Shown: piece by piece, positions 9,861 through 17,904 of the stretch | Numbering within the stretch: the stretch's first letter is position 1 | How the letters are laid out: every line of letters starts with the position of its first letter | NCBI RefSeq assembly: GCF_041714655.1 | Contig: NZ_CP168219.1 | Coordinates: 2,232,001-2,296,000 of the forward strand | Source: Pseudoroseicyclus_A sp041714655 | GTDB taxonomy: Bacteria > Pseudomonadota > Alphaproteobacteria > Rhodobacterales > Rhodobacteraceae | Direction of reading: 5' to 3' | DNA: 64,000 nucleotides | Position numbers and translations under genes: made by a program | The notes under the pieces: generated by a model | Database searches by the model: none | The model's input: the letters and a program-made list of their open reading frames with translations, nothing else | Told to the model about the DNA's origin: nothing

Positions 9861-10301
9861 ATGGAACTCGACGGCAAGGTGACGATCGCGGCCCCCCGCG
9901 CCGCGGTCTGGGCGCGGCTCAACGATGCCGAGACGCTGAAGGCCTGCATCTCCGGCTGTCAGGAGCTGACGGGCTCGCCGGAGGAGGGGTTCGAGGCCGT
10001 CGTCGTGCAGAAGGTCGGCCCGGTGAAGGCCACCTTCAAGGGCGCGGTGACGCTGGAGGACATCGTGCCCGAGGTCAGCTACCGGCTGGTCGGAGAGGGC
10101 AAGGGCGGCGTCGCCGGCTTCGCCAAGGGCGCGGCCGATGTGGTGCTGGCCGATGTGCCCGAGGGCACCGAGCTCGCCTACGAGGTCGAGGCCAAGGTCG
10201 GCGGCAAGCTGGCGCAGCTCGGCGGCCGGGTGGTCGGCGGTTTCGCCCGCAAGATGGCGGACGAGTTCTTCACCCGCTTCAAGGAGCAGGTGGAGGGCTG
10301 A
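9861..10301 (+). CDS. CoxG-like SRPBCC protein
   Basis: 146 residues. 'MELDGKVTIAAPRAAVWARL', 'ETLKACISGCQELTG' and 'GPVKATFKGAVTLED' mark the carbon-monoxide dehydrogenase subunit G (CoxG) family of lipid-binding START-like folds. It ends with 'AQLGGRVVGGFARKMADEFF', the family's C-terminal amphipathic helix. A GGAAGGGAG ribosome site precedes the ATG at 9861; the longer in-frame reading runs inside the MFS gene and was rejected. No coxMSL genes are nearby, so it is probably a stand-alone member rather than a true CO dehydrogenase accessory. Confidence 0.85.
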   Translation: MELDGKVTIAAPRAAVWARLNDAETLKACISGCQELTGSPEEGFEAVVVQKVGPVKATFKGAVTLEDIVPEVSYRLVGEGKGGVAGFAKGAADVVLADVPEGTELAYEVEAKVGGKLAQLGGRVVGGFARKMADEFFTRFKEQVEG

Positions 10302-10333
10302 GGGGCTGGCCCGGCCTTTCCCAACGGACCCAT

Positions 10334-10610
10334 CCGTAGGGTGGGTTTTCAACCCACGGCCCCCTGCCAAATAGTCCCACCTCGCCGCGCAGGGCGGGCG
10401 CCGGCCCGGGGGTTGGCGCTCCTGCCATCGCCGCACCGCGCTTTATGGTGCCACACACCTCCCACCCGCCGTTGCGCCCAGCCTCACCAGAGCGCCAGCC
10501 CGCGGGCCGGGCCGGCGCTCGCCCTGCGCCGTGCCGGCGCGCACCGGGCGGGGCACCGCTCGACCGGCGGACAAGCGCAAGAGGCTGTAGGGCGGGCTTC
10601 AGCCCGCCAC
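10334..10610. repeat. repeat cluster B: paired-palindrome element between two small palindromes
   Basis: 10334-10359 is the small palindrome CCGTAGGGTGGG..CCCACGG. 10387-10529 is the 143-bp paired-palindrome element, whose terminal inverted repeats differ at one base and whose centre reads GCGCTTTATGGTGC. 10585-10610 is a second small palindrome (GTAGGGCGGG..CCCGCC). The cluster fills the gap between the convergent CoxG-like and DUF1513 genes. Confidence 0.85.
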
Positions 10611-10628
10611 CCCCCGCGACCACCCCGC

Positions 10629-11693
10629 TCAGAGCGTAATGAGGTGGTTGTCCCAGATCTCGTCATGCCGGGCGAGCGGGCGGGCGTTGTCCCCCTCGAT
10701 GGCGAGGATGCCGCCCTGCTCGTCTGTGGTGAGGAACCCCTCCCCCAGCGGCGCCACGCCCATGAGCCGCGCCCGGGCGACGCTGCCGAGGAAGGTGCCG
10801 TCCAGCCCGTAGCGGTGGAGCACCCCGCCCGGCGTCGACGAGATCGCGACCTCCCGGCCATTGCCGGAGACGCCGACCGTGCCGGTGTAGTTTTGCAGCG
10901 CATATTGCTCCGCCCCGGGCGCGGCGCAGAGCACCGGCGCCGCCCCCCTCCGGTGGAGGCCGAGGAGCGGCGGTGCTTCGGCCCCCTCGCCCACCCATTG
11001 CATCGCGAAGGCGGTGACGCCGCCGGCCGCGAAGGCGAGGTGGCGGATGGAGTTCTGGCGGAGCTGCGGCAGCTCCACCTGCTCCTCCACCCCGCCCGCA
11101 AGGGTCAGGTAGGTGAGGTTGGGCTCCATCGTGGCGATGTTCAGCATCTCACGCCCGTCTTCGGTGTTGATACCGCCGTTCGCCACCGCGATCGTCACGC
11201 CGTCGGGCATCACCCGCGCCTCGTGGGGGCCGAGGCCGCCGCTGTCGACCTCGCCGAGCCGGGCATAGCCGTCGGAGGCGTCCCAGATGCCCAGCCGGCC
11301 GGCGGAATCCGCCGTGCGCTGCTCGGTGGTGACGAGGAGCCGCCCGCCGTCCAGGAAACTGCCGTGGCCGTTGAAGACCGAGCCCTCGGGCGGCGCCAGC
11401 TCGGCCGTCACGGCGCCAAGCGCGCAGTCGACGACCAGCGCGTAATGCCCCGGGCGGCGGCCGAAGACGACGGCCTCGGCGCGGATCGGATGGCCGGCGC
11501 CGGCATGGCCGCGGGCGGGGAGCGGCACGCGGAAGGCGGCCTCGCCCGAGCCCCGCAGCCCGACGAGATCGAAGGAGCCGTCCGCCAGCCGGGCGGCCGC
11601 GAGGTAGGCCGGCGCGCCGGCCGCGGCCCAGCCGAGGCGGGCGCCGGAGGCGCTGGCGGCGAGCGTGGCGAGGAAGGCGCGGCGGCTCGGCAT
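10629..11693 (-). CDS. DUF1513 protein, last gene of the iron cluster
   Basis: 354 residues starting with a Tat-like leader (SRRAFLATLAASASGA). The rest is repetitive beta-rich sequence that suggests a propeller ('NGHGSFLDGGRLLVTTEQR', 'GPHEARVMPDGVTIAVANGG', 'EPNLTYLTLAGG'). DUF1513 proteins are regularly encoded beside imelysins and the di-heme oxidoreductase seen here. Only four bases separate it from the upstream gene, so it is cotranscribed. Probably a periplasmic partner in iron handling; no catalytic residues are known to me. Confidence 0.88.
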   Translation of the reverse strand: MPSRRAFLATLAASASGARLGWAAAGAPAYLAAARLADGSFDLVGLRGSGEAAFRVPLPARGHAGAGHPIRAEAVVFGRRPGHYALVVDCALGAVTAELAPPEGSVFNGHGSFLDGGRLLVTTEQRTADSAGRLGIWDASDGYARLGEVDSGGLGPHEARVMPDGVTIAVANGGINTEDGREMLNIATMEPNLTYLTLAGGVEEQVELPQLRQNSIRHLAFAAGGVTAFAMQWVGEGAEAPPLLGLHRRGAAPVLCAAPGAEQYALQNYTGTVGVSGNGREVAISSTPGGVLHRYGLDGTFLGSVARARLMGVAPLGEGFLTTDEQGGILAIEGDNARPLARHDEIWDNHLITL

Positions 11694-11697
11694 GGCC

Positions 11698-12693
11698 TCA
11701 GTCTCCGTCGAAGCCGACGACGCCCATGGTGACGCCGAGTTCTTCGGAGAGGAGCCGGTTCAGCTTGGTCCAGAGCGCAGTATAGGCGGTGGCGGCGACA
11801 TCCGCCTGGAAGCGCCCGCCCGGCTCGGCGAGGCTGGCGAGCGTCTGATCCTCGATGGCCGCGAGGCGCGCGCGCAGGTCGTCGAAATCCGCCATGAGCT
11901 CGGTGCGGGTCTCGGCATTCTCCGTCAGCGCCAGCGCCAGCGCCTCATGGCCGAAGGTCGACTGGATGAGGTTGGCGAGTGCACGTTCTGACAGACGCCC
12001 CTCAGCGAGCTCAGGCCGGGGCGCGCCGCCGGTGCCGAGCGGCAGGCCGAGCCGCTCCATCATGTCGAACTGCATCGAGACGACGAGCCCGGTGAAAAGC
12101 GCCTGACGCGCCTCGGCAGCGGTGAAATAGGTGGCGTTGCCCTCTTCGGCGCCGCGCATCACCGGGCCGAACGCCTGCCAGTCCGCCGCGAGCGCGGCGG
12201 CATTGGCGGCCAGATCCTCGGCCATGAGCTGCACCAGGGTGCAGCCCGGGCTGACATCCGGATAGTCGTTGAATCGCGTATCGTAGAGCATCGCCTCGAT
12301 CGCATAGAGCCCGCGGAGCGAGATCGGCGCCTCGGCCATCTCCGCCGCCGTCTCGGGGTGCACGGAGGTGCTCAGCGCCCGGTTCAGGGCCCGCGGGCGG
12401 AAGCCGCGCTCGTCGGGCCAGAAGGCGATGGCTTCGCGGAGGCCGGTGCTCTCGAGCGGCCCGAAGCGGAAGTCCTGCACGCCGAGCCAGCCGTCCATCG
12501 CCTCCGCCCAGAGCGCCTGGAGGATCGGGCTCGACGCCCGGCAATCGAGCCGGGTCGCCTCCGCCAGCGCCTCGGTGCGCCGAGCGAAGGTCTCCACCGC
12601 CGGCTGGATCACCGTCTCGACCGCGCGGTCGAGGACGGGGTCGGCGGCGAGCGGGGTGGAGAGGAGCGAGATGGCAAGAACAAGGGCGCGCAT
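11698..12693 (-). CDS. imelysin-family protein, second copy of the cluster
   Basis: 331 residues with a short signal peptide (MRALVLAISLLSTPLAA). The helical imelysin-like domain includes 'WLGVQDFRFGPLESTGLREA', 'ISLRGLYAIEAMLYD' and 'STFGHEALALALTEN'. The canonical GxHxxE motif of the first imelysin is replaced here by 'LRGLYAIEAMLYD', so metal binding may differ between the two copies. I used the ATG at 12693, one base after the upstream stop; a longer in-frame reading runs antisense-like through the oxidoreductase gene. Confidence 0.85.
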   Translation of the reverse strand: MRALVLAISLLSTPLAADPVLDRAVETVIQPAVETFARRTEALAEATRLDCRASSPILQALWAEAMDGWLGVQDFRFGPLESTGLREAIAFWPDERGFRPRALNRALSTSVHPETAAEMAEAPISLRGLYAIEAMLYDTRFNDYPDVSPGCTLVQLMAEDLAANAAALAADWQAFGPVMRGAEEGNATYFTAAEARQALFTGLVVSMQFDMMERLGLPLGTGGAPRPELAEGRLSERALANLIQSTFGHEALALALTENAETRTELMADFDDLRARLAAIEDQTLASLAEPGGRFQADVAATAYTALWTKLNRLLSEELGVTMGVVGFDGD

Positions 12694-12694
12694 G

Positions 12695-14275
12695 TCAGAG
12701 CGACTCCAGGAAAGCGATGAGGGCGGCGCGGTCTTCTGGGGTGAGCTCGACGACGCGGGTCCGCGCAGCCTCCGCCTCTCCGCCATGCCAGAGGACCGCC
12801 TCGAGCAGCGTCCGCGCCCTGCCGTCATGCAGATAGCTCTGCTGCCCGGTGACCAGCTCGGTGAGGCCGATGCCCCAGAGCGGCGCCGTCCGCCATTCGC
12901 TGCCGGTGGCGACGCCCTCGGGCCGGTTGTCGGCCAGCCCCGGCCCCATGTCATGGAGGAGGAGGTCGGTATAAGGCCAGATGAGCTGGAAGCTCTGGGC
13001 ACTCTCGCCCTCCATCCGGCCGGTGACGAACTTCGGCACATGGCAGGCGGGGCAGCCGGCGGCGTAGAAGACTTCCTTGCCCACGAGCACCTCCGCGTCA
13101 TCCGCGCCGCGCCGGGCGGGGACGCCGAGGTTGCGCGAGTAATGGGTCACGAGCTCCAGCGCCTCGTCGGAGACCTCGATGCCCAGAGGGATCGCCGGCT
13201 CTTCGGCGAGCGGGCTGGCGAGCGCTTCGGCCTCGTCTTCCGCCCCCGGGGCGGTGGCATCCACACCGTGGGGGGCAGCGAGGCAGAGCGCCTCGGCCAG
13301 CGTGCATTCGCCGGCGGGCTGGGGGAGGAGCGAGGTGGACAGGCCCACATCGCCGAGGAAGGCGCGGGCCGATTGCTCGCGGATCGTCGGCGTGCCGGCC
13401 TTGTAGCCGAAGCGGCCGAGCATGGGCGCGTCATGCTCCAGCGACCAGACGACGGAGGGCCGGCCCGAGATGCCGTCGCCATCCGCGTCGTCCGGGTCGG
13501 CATGGGCGAGGATGTCTTCGGCCGGGATCGCCTCGAGGAGGCCGAGGCCGATCATCTGCGGCGCGACGCGGGGGGAGAGCATGGTGGCCGGGTCCGGCGC
13601 GCCATAGGCGAGGTCGGCGAGCGCATAGGTGGGCGCGCGGAGCGTGGCGCTCTCACCGCCGGCCAGCGGCACGAGAATCTCCTCGTAGCTCACCGAAAGC
13701 CGCCCCTCCGCCGGGATGCCGGGGAGCGCGAAGTTCTGGAGCTGCCCGCCGTAGACGGGCTCGGGCGCGGTGCCGATCCAGCCGGCGATCTCCGCGATGG
13801 CGGCTTCGGGATCGGGCACGGAGAGGCGCAGGAACAGCGCCACCTCCGCCTCGCCCTCCGCCGCCGGATGGCCGCGCGCGTCCTTCACATGGCAGAGCTG
13901 GCAGGCGCGGGCGTTGTAGAGCGGCCCCAGCCCGTCGGAGGCCTGGGTCGAGGCGGGCGCCGAGACCCAGACCTTGCGGAAGATGCCGTTGCCGAGCGCG
14001 AAGTCCATCCGCCCCTCGCCATCGAGATTCGCCGACGGGTCCGAGAAGGCATCCGAGGTCGGCGAGGCGCGCACGGTGGCGGCGCCGGCCGGCAGCTCCT
14101 CGAAGGATTCGAGGGCGGAGAAATCGGTGGCGGGCGCGGTGACGGCGGCGATGCGCGCCGCCTCCTCCGCCGTCCGGGGCAGGAGCGGCAGATGCAGGTC
14201 CTGCAGCGCCGGCTCCTCGGCGCTCGCCGCCCCGGCCAGGGCGACGAGCAGGCTGATGATCCCGATGCGGCGCAT
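12695..14275 (-). CDS. di-heme oxidoreductase family protein (DHOR, DUF1111)
   Basis: 526 residues, signal peptide (about 1-19) and two c-type heme motifs, CQLCH in the N-terminal half and CPACH in the C-terminal half, as in the DUF1111 di-heme family related to cytochrome c peroxidase. Typical stretches are 'GLGPLYNARACQLCH', 'PQMIGLGLLEAIP', 'GRFGYKAGTPTIREQSARAF' and 'LLHDMGPGLADNRPEG'. It acts in the periplasm. Between two imelysins it may oxidise or reduce iron during uptake, but that role is inferred. Spacing to both neighbours is short (15 and 1 bases). Confidence 0.9.
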   Translation of the reverse strand: MRRIGIISLLVALAGAASAEEPALQDLHLPLLPRTAEEAARIAAVTAPATDFSALESFEELPAGAATVRASPTSDAFSDPSANLDGEGRMDFALGNGIFRKVWVSAPASTQASDGLGPLYNARACQLCHVKDARGHPAAEGEAEVALFLRLSVPDPEAAIAEIAGWIGTAPEPVYGGQLQNFALPGIPAEGRLSVSYEEILVPLAGGESATLRAPTYALADLAYGAPDPATMLSPRVAPQMIGLGLLEAIPAEDILAHADPDDADGDGISGRPSVVWSLEHDAPMLGRFGYKAGTPTIREQSARAFLGDVGLSTSLLPQPAGECTLAEALCLAAPHGVDATAPGAEDEAEALASPLAEEPAIPLGIEVSDEALELVTHYSRNLGVPARRGADDAEVLVGKEVFYAAGCPACHVPKFVTGRMEGESAQSFQLIWPYTDLLLHDMGPGLADNRPEGVATGSEWRTAPLWGIGLTELVTGQQSYLHDGRARTLLEAVLWHGGEAEAARTRVVELTPEDRAALIAFLESL

Positions 14276-14290
14276 GGTATTCCCCGCGGG

Positions 14291-15541
14291 TTACTCGAAG
14301 ACGGCGGCCTCGTTGTCGAGGGCGTCGCTGCCTTCCATCACCACGCCTTCGGCGTCAAGCGCGGCGGACATGCGCTCGATGCTGCCGGCCATGGTGACGA
14401 GGTCTTCGACGAGCTGGGCGATGACCGCATTGCCGTCTTCGTCGACCTTCACGAGCATCATGTCATAGGCGCTGTCGCCGGCCGCGCGGGCGACGAGATC
14501 GTCGGCGGTGGCGAGGGCGGCCTCGAGCTCCGCCGTGAAGGTGGCTGCCAGATCGGCATCGGCGGCGGTCACGAGATCCTGAAGGCCGGCGCCTTCGGTG
14601 ATCTCGCCGTCGGGGCCGGTGTAGCTGCCGTACCAGACATTGGCGATGCCGCGGATGTCGCCGTAATGGCTCGCCGGCGTATTGTCGGAGAAGCAGTCAT
14701 GCTCTTCCTCGGGGTCCTGCAGCAGGAGGCCGAGCTTGATCCGCTCGCCGGCCATCTCGCCATAGGCGAGCGAGCCCATACCGGTGAGGATGCGCACCGC
14801 CGGGTCGGGATCGGCCAGCACCTCGCCGCGCGCTTCGCCGCCCTCGGCCCACTGGCCGGCCATCCACTCAAGGTCGGAGAGGAGGAGGTCGGTCGCCGTC
14901 ACCAGATAGGCGGCGCGCCGGTCGCAATTGCCGCCGGTGCAGTCCGCTCCGGTGACGAAGTCGGTATAGGGCCGGTCGCCGGCCGCATCGGTATCGGCGG
15001 CGAGGTCCTGCCCCCAGAGGAGGAATTCGACGGCATGGTAGCCGGTCGCCACATTGGCCTCGTTGCCGCCGGCCTCCTGCAGCGTCTCCTCGAGAAGCGC
15101 CGGGGTGATCTCGGCCGCGTCGACATCCTCGCCGTTCAGCGTGAACGCGGGGGAGGCGATGACGTTGAGATCGGCAAAGGCGTTTTCGGCCCCGCCGAAA
15201 TAGGAGGCGTCGACATAGTCGATGAGCCCCTCGTCGAGCGGCCAGGCGTTCACCTTGCCCTCCCAGTCATCGACGATCGGGTTGCCGAAGCGGAAGACCT
15301 CGGTCTGCATATAGGCGGGGCGGGAGGCGAGCCAGGCCTCGCGGGCGGCGGCGAGCGTCTCTTCGGAGGGCTCGGCGACCAGCGCGTCCACGGCGGCCTT
15401 CAGCCCCTCGGCGCCCTCCACGGCATCGGCATAGGCGGCGGCGGCGATGCCGGCATAGGTCTCGGCGACGTCCGAGGCCGTCTGCGCGGCGGCGCCGGTG
15501 GCAGCGAGGGCGAGGGCGGAGGTGGCGATGATGAGGCGCAT
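14291..15541 (-). CDS. imelysin (peptidase M75 family), iron-regulated protein A-like
   Basis: 416 residues with a signal peptide (MRLIIATSALALAATGAAAQ). The imelysin GxHxxE motif is present as 'TGYHAVEFLLWGQDL', and 'GKVNAWPLDEGLIDYVDASY' and 'ILTGMGSLAYGEMAGERIKL' are family hallmarks. Imelysins are periplasmic or surface iron-uptake proteins (EfeO/IrpA/ICMP group) without proven peptidase activity. It is the first gene of the four-gene cluster; a promoter-like region lies 65-92 bases upstream. The tail, rich in acidic residues, ends '...ALDNEAAVFE'. Confidence 0.92.
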   Translation of the reverse strand: MRLIIATSALALAATGAAAQTASDVAETYAGIAAAAYADAVEGAEGLKAAVDALVAEPSEETLAAAREAWLASRPAYMQTEVFRFGNPIVDDWEGKVNAWPLDEGLIDYVDASYFGGAENAFADLNVIASPAFTLNGEDVDAAEITPALLEETLQEAGGNEANVATGYHAVEFLLWGQDLAADTDAAGDRPYTDFVTGADCTGGNCDRRAAYLVTATDLLLSDLEWMAGQWAEGGEARGEVLADPDPAVRILTGMGSLAYGEMAGERIKLGLLLQDPEEEHDCFSDNTPASHYGDIRGIANVWYGSYTGPDGEITEGAGLQDLVTAADADLAATFTAELEAALATADDLVARAAGDSAYDMMLVKVDEDGNAVIAQLVEDLVTMAGSIERMSAALDAEGVVMEGSDALDNEAAVFE

Positions 15542-15605
15542 GGGCGAGGTCCTTCCTGCGATGGCTGCCGCCCGCCCGGGGGGGTGCGCGGCCTGTCGGG
15601 GGTAA

Positions 15606-15633
15606 GTCCTAGCGTTTCAGTCAGGTTTGTAAA
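15606..15633 (-). promoter_or_regulatory. candidate promoter of the imelysin operon
   Basis: On the minus strand, TTTACA (15628-15633) and TAGGAC (15606-15611) are separated by 16 bases. The spacer CCTGACTGAAACGCTAGGAC is a loose inverted repeat (CCTgac / gctAGG), so a repressor could sit there. An iron-responsive regulator would make sense for this operon, but I cannot match the site to a named box. Confidence 0.35.
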
Positions 15634-15658
15634 GGGCGGGATTGCGGGTGGCGGGATT

Positions 15659-15920
15659 GTGGGTTGAAAACCCACCCTACGCCCGGGATCGCCCGTCGGC
15701 GGCTTTCGCCCCGTAGGGTGGGTTTGTAACCCACCGCCCGTCTCCTCCCTGCACCACGCCCGCATGCCGGCCCGTGGGTTGGCGCTCCGACGCCCGGAGC
15801 GGCGCGCTTTATGGCGCAACATGCCTCCCCGCTCCGAGCGAAGCACCCAGCCCCACGAGAGCGCCAGCCCGCGGGGACGGGCCGGCGCTCGCGCGGCGGC
15901 CTGCGGCCTTGATTCCGCGC
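15659..15920. repeat. repeat cluster C: two small palindromes and a divergent paired-palindrome element
   Basis: 15659-15680 (GTGGGTTGAAAACCCACCCTAC) and 15711-15736 (CCGTAGGGTGGG..CCCACCG) are small palindromes in opposite orientation. 15761-15920 is a paired-palindrome element whose left end has decayed; its centre GCGCGCTTTATGGCGCAAC is intact and its right end continues into GCGGCCTTGATTCCGCGC, which is shared with copy D. Confidence 0.75.
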
Positions 15921-15972
15921 GGGGGGACAGGGGGCGACGCTTGGCTCCGGGCGACTCGGCCCCGCCCCGCCC

Positions 15973-17904
15973 CTACCCCCGGCGGTCGGGCTTCGGGGGG
16001 GCGGGCTCCTCGGAGGCATCCGCCTCGTCCTCGGCGGCCTGCTCTTCGGCGGCGCTGCCCTCGGGGAGCGGCTCGCGCTCGCCGGCCTCGGCCTCGTCCT
16101 CCTCGCCGCCGCCCGCGGGGGCGGCGTCGGGGGGCACGAGGGCGACGACGCGGGTGTCGGCGCCGGCCTTGGCCTCGTCCTCAGGGCCGAGGATCTGCAG
16201 GCCGGCGGGGCCGATCACCGCGAAGAGCAGCCCCTCGGGATGGCGCTCGCGCCATTCGTCATAGGTGAATTCCTCGGTCAGCCGGGTGACCCGCACCCGC
16301 CAGCCCTCGCCCATCATCTGCTCGAGCTCGCCGAGGCTCTTCTCGCCGAGCGGCGTCTGCCCGCCGAGGGTCGCCGGCAGGGCGTGGCGCGGGCTGTCCT
16401 CCTTCGAGCGGCGGAGCTGCCAGACGTTCTCCCGGCCGAATTCGGGCGCGAGGTCGGTGGCCACCAGCGTGTTGTGCGCATCGTTGTCGGAGGCGGCGAG
16501 GAGCGTGTTGTAGCGGATGAGCTCCACCCGGTGATCGGCGGCCTCGGACAGGATGTCGCCCGACCATGTCTCCACCCCCGCCTGCCGCGCGGGGGAGAGG
16601 CGGTAGTGGTTGGTGTCGGTCAGGATCACCGGCACCTCCGCCTTGGTCAGCGCCTCGGCCAGCGCCAGCGTGAAGCGGTTGGCGCCGAGAATCATCAGCC
16701 CCGGCACGGCGCGGCTGAGACCGAGCGCCCGGGCGAGCGGCTTCAGCCCGAAGCCGTGGATCACCACTGTGGCGGCGACGAGGAGGAAGGCGAGCGGCAC
16801 GATCTCGGCGCCGTCCGGCACGCCCGCCGCCGCCAGCCGCTGGCCGAAGAGCCCGGCGACGGCGAGGAGCACGACCCCCCGGGGCGCCGTCAGGGCCACC
16901 AGCAGCCGGTCGGCCCGCGGAATGTCCGTGCCGATGAGCGACAGGAACACCGCCGCCGGCCGCACCAGAAGGATGACGACGGCGATGAAGACCGGCGCCC
17001 GCCAGTCGAGCGCCCCGAGCTCCGCGATGTCGAAATCCGCCGCGAGCAGCAGGAAGACGCCGGAGACGAGCAGGACCGAGGCATGCTCCTTGAAGCGGCG
17101 CACCTCCGCCAGCGAGGCGAGCCGCGAATTGGCGAGGACGAGGCCCATGATGGTGACGGCGAGAAGCCCGGACTCGTGCAGGAGCGCGTCGGCCCCGGCG
17201 AAGACGCCTATGACGGCGACGAAGATCACGGGCACCTTCATGTATTCCGGCACCCGCGCATTGCGGAAGGCGAGCGCCAGCCCGCGCCCGGCGAGGAAGC
17301 CGGCGATGGCGGCGACGACGATGCCGAGGACGAGGTCGAGCATCGCGTCTCCAGCACTCTCGGCGGCGCGGAGGACGAGCACGATCTCGAAGGCGAGCAC
17401 GGCGGCGAGCGCGCCGAGCGGGTCGTTGGCGATCGCCTCCCATTGCAGCAGCGCCGCCGGCCGCCGCTCCAGCCGGGCCTGGCGGAGGAGCGGCGCGATG
17501 ACCGTCGGGCCGGTGACGATCATCAGGCCGCCGAAGACGGAGGCACTCTCCCAGCTCAGCCCGGCGACGTAGTGCAGCGCCAGCACCGAGAACCCCCAGC
17601 CGAGCAGCGCCCCGGGGATGATGAGCCTTCGGACCCCCGAGGCGGCATCTCGGAGCCCGCGCAGGTTGAGCGTGAGCCCGCCCTCGAAGAGGATGATCGC
17701 GACGGCGAGCGCGATGAGCGGCTCGGTCAGCTCGCCGATCTGCTCCTCCGGCCGCAGGATGCCGAAGCCAGGGCCGAGCGCGAGCCCCGCCGCCAGCATG
17801 AGCACGATGGCGGGAAGTTGCAGCCGCCACGCCAGCCATTGCGCGCCGACCCCGGCGAGGCCGACGAGCGCGATGGCCCCGATGGCGGTGATTTCAGCGT
17901 GCAT
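15973..17904 (-). CDS. cation:proton antiporter (CPA1, NhaP type) with cytoplasmic TrkA-N-like domain
   Basis: 643 residues. The first ~400 form about 12-13 membrane helices with the CPA signature 'ALAVAIILFEGGLTLNLRGL', 'MIVTGPTVIAPLLRQ' and 'WEAIANDPLGALAAVLAFE', which includes the paired N-D ion-binding residues. Residues ~405-550 resemble an NAD-binding TrkA-N domain ('LMILGANRFTLALAEALTKA', 'VPVILTDTNHYRLSPARQAG'), and the last ~50 are acidic low-complexity. It probably exchanges Na+ or K+ for H+ at the inner membrane. Its start overlaps the end of dgt by 11 bases, so the two are cotranscribed. Confidence 0.93.
   Translation of the reverse strand: MHAEITAIGAIALVGLAGVGAQWLAWRLQLPAIVLMLAAGLALGPGFGILRPEEQIGELTEPLIALAVAIILFEGGLTLNLRGLRDAASGVRRLIIPGALLGWGFSVLALHYVAGLSWESASVFGGLMIVTGPTVIAPLLRQARLERRPAALLQWEAIANDPLGALAAVLAFEIVLVLRAAESAGDAMLDLVLGIVVAAIAGFLAGRGLALAFRNARVPEYMKVPVIFVAVIGVFAGADALLHESGLLAVTIMGLVLANSRLASLAEVRRFKEHASVLLVSGVFLLLAADFDIAELGALDWRAPVFIAVVILLVRPAAVFLSLIGTDIPRADRLLVALTAPRGVVLLAVAGLFGQRLAAAGVPDGAEIVPLAFLLVAATVVIHGFGLKPLARALGLSRAVPGLMILGANRFTLALAEALTKAEVPVILTDTNHYRLSPARQAGVETWSGDILSEAADHRVELIRYNTLLAASDNDAHNTLVATDLAPEFGRENVWQLRRSKEDSPRHALPATLGGQTPLGEKSLGELEQMMGEGWRVRVTRLTEEFTYDEWRERHPEGLLFAVIGPAGLQILGPEDEAKAGADTRVVALVPPDAAPAGGGEEDEAEAGEREPLPEGSAAEEQAAEDEADASEEPAPPKPDRRG

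Noticed and set aside
12368..15667. Very long plus-strand open frame (over 1000 codons) opposite the iron cluster
   Set aside because: It is the antisense of four well-supported genes; long spurious frames are common at this G+C and its composition (Gly/Arg/Ala-rich) fits no family.
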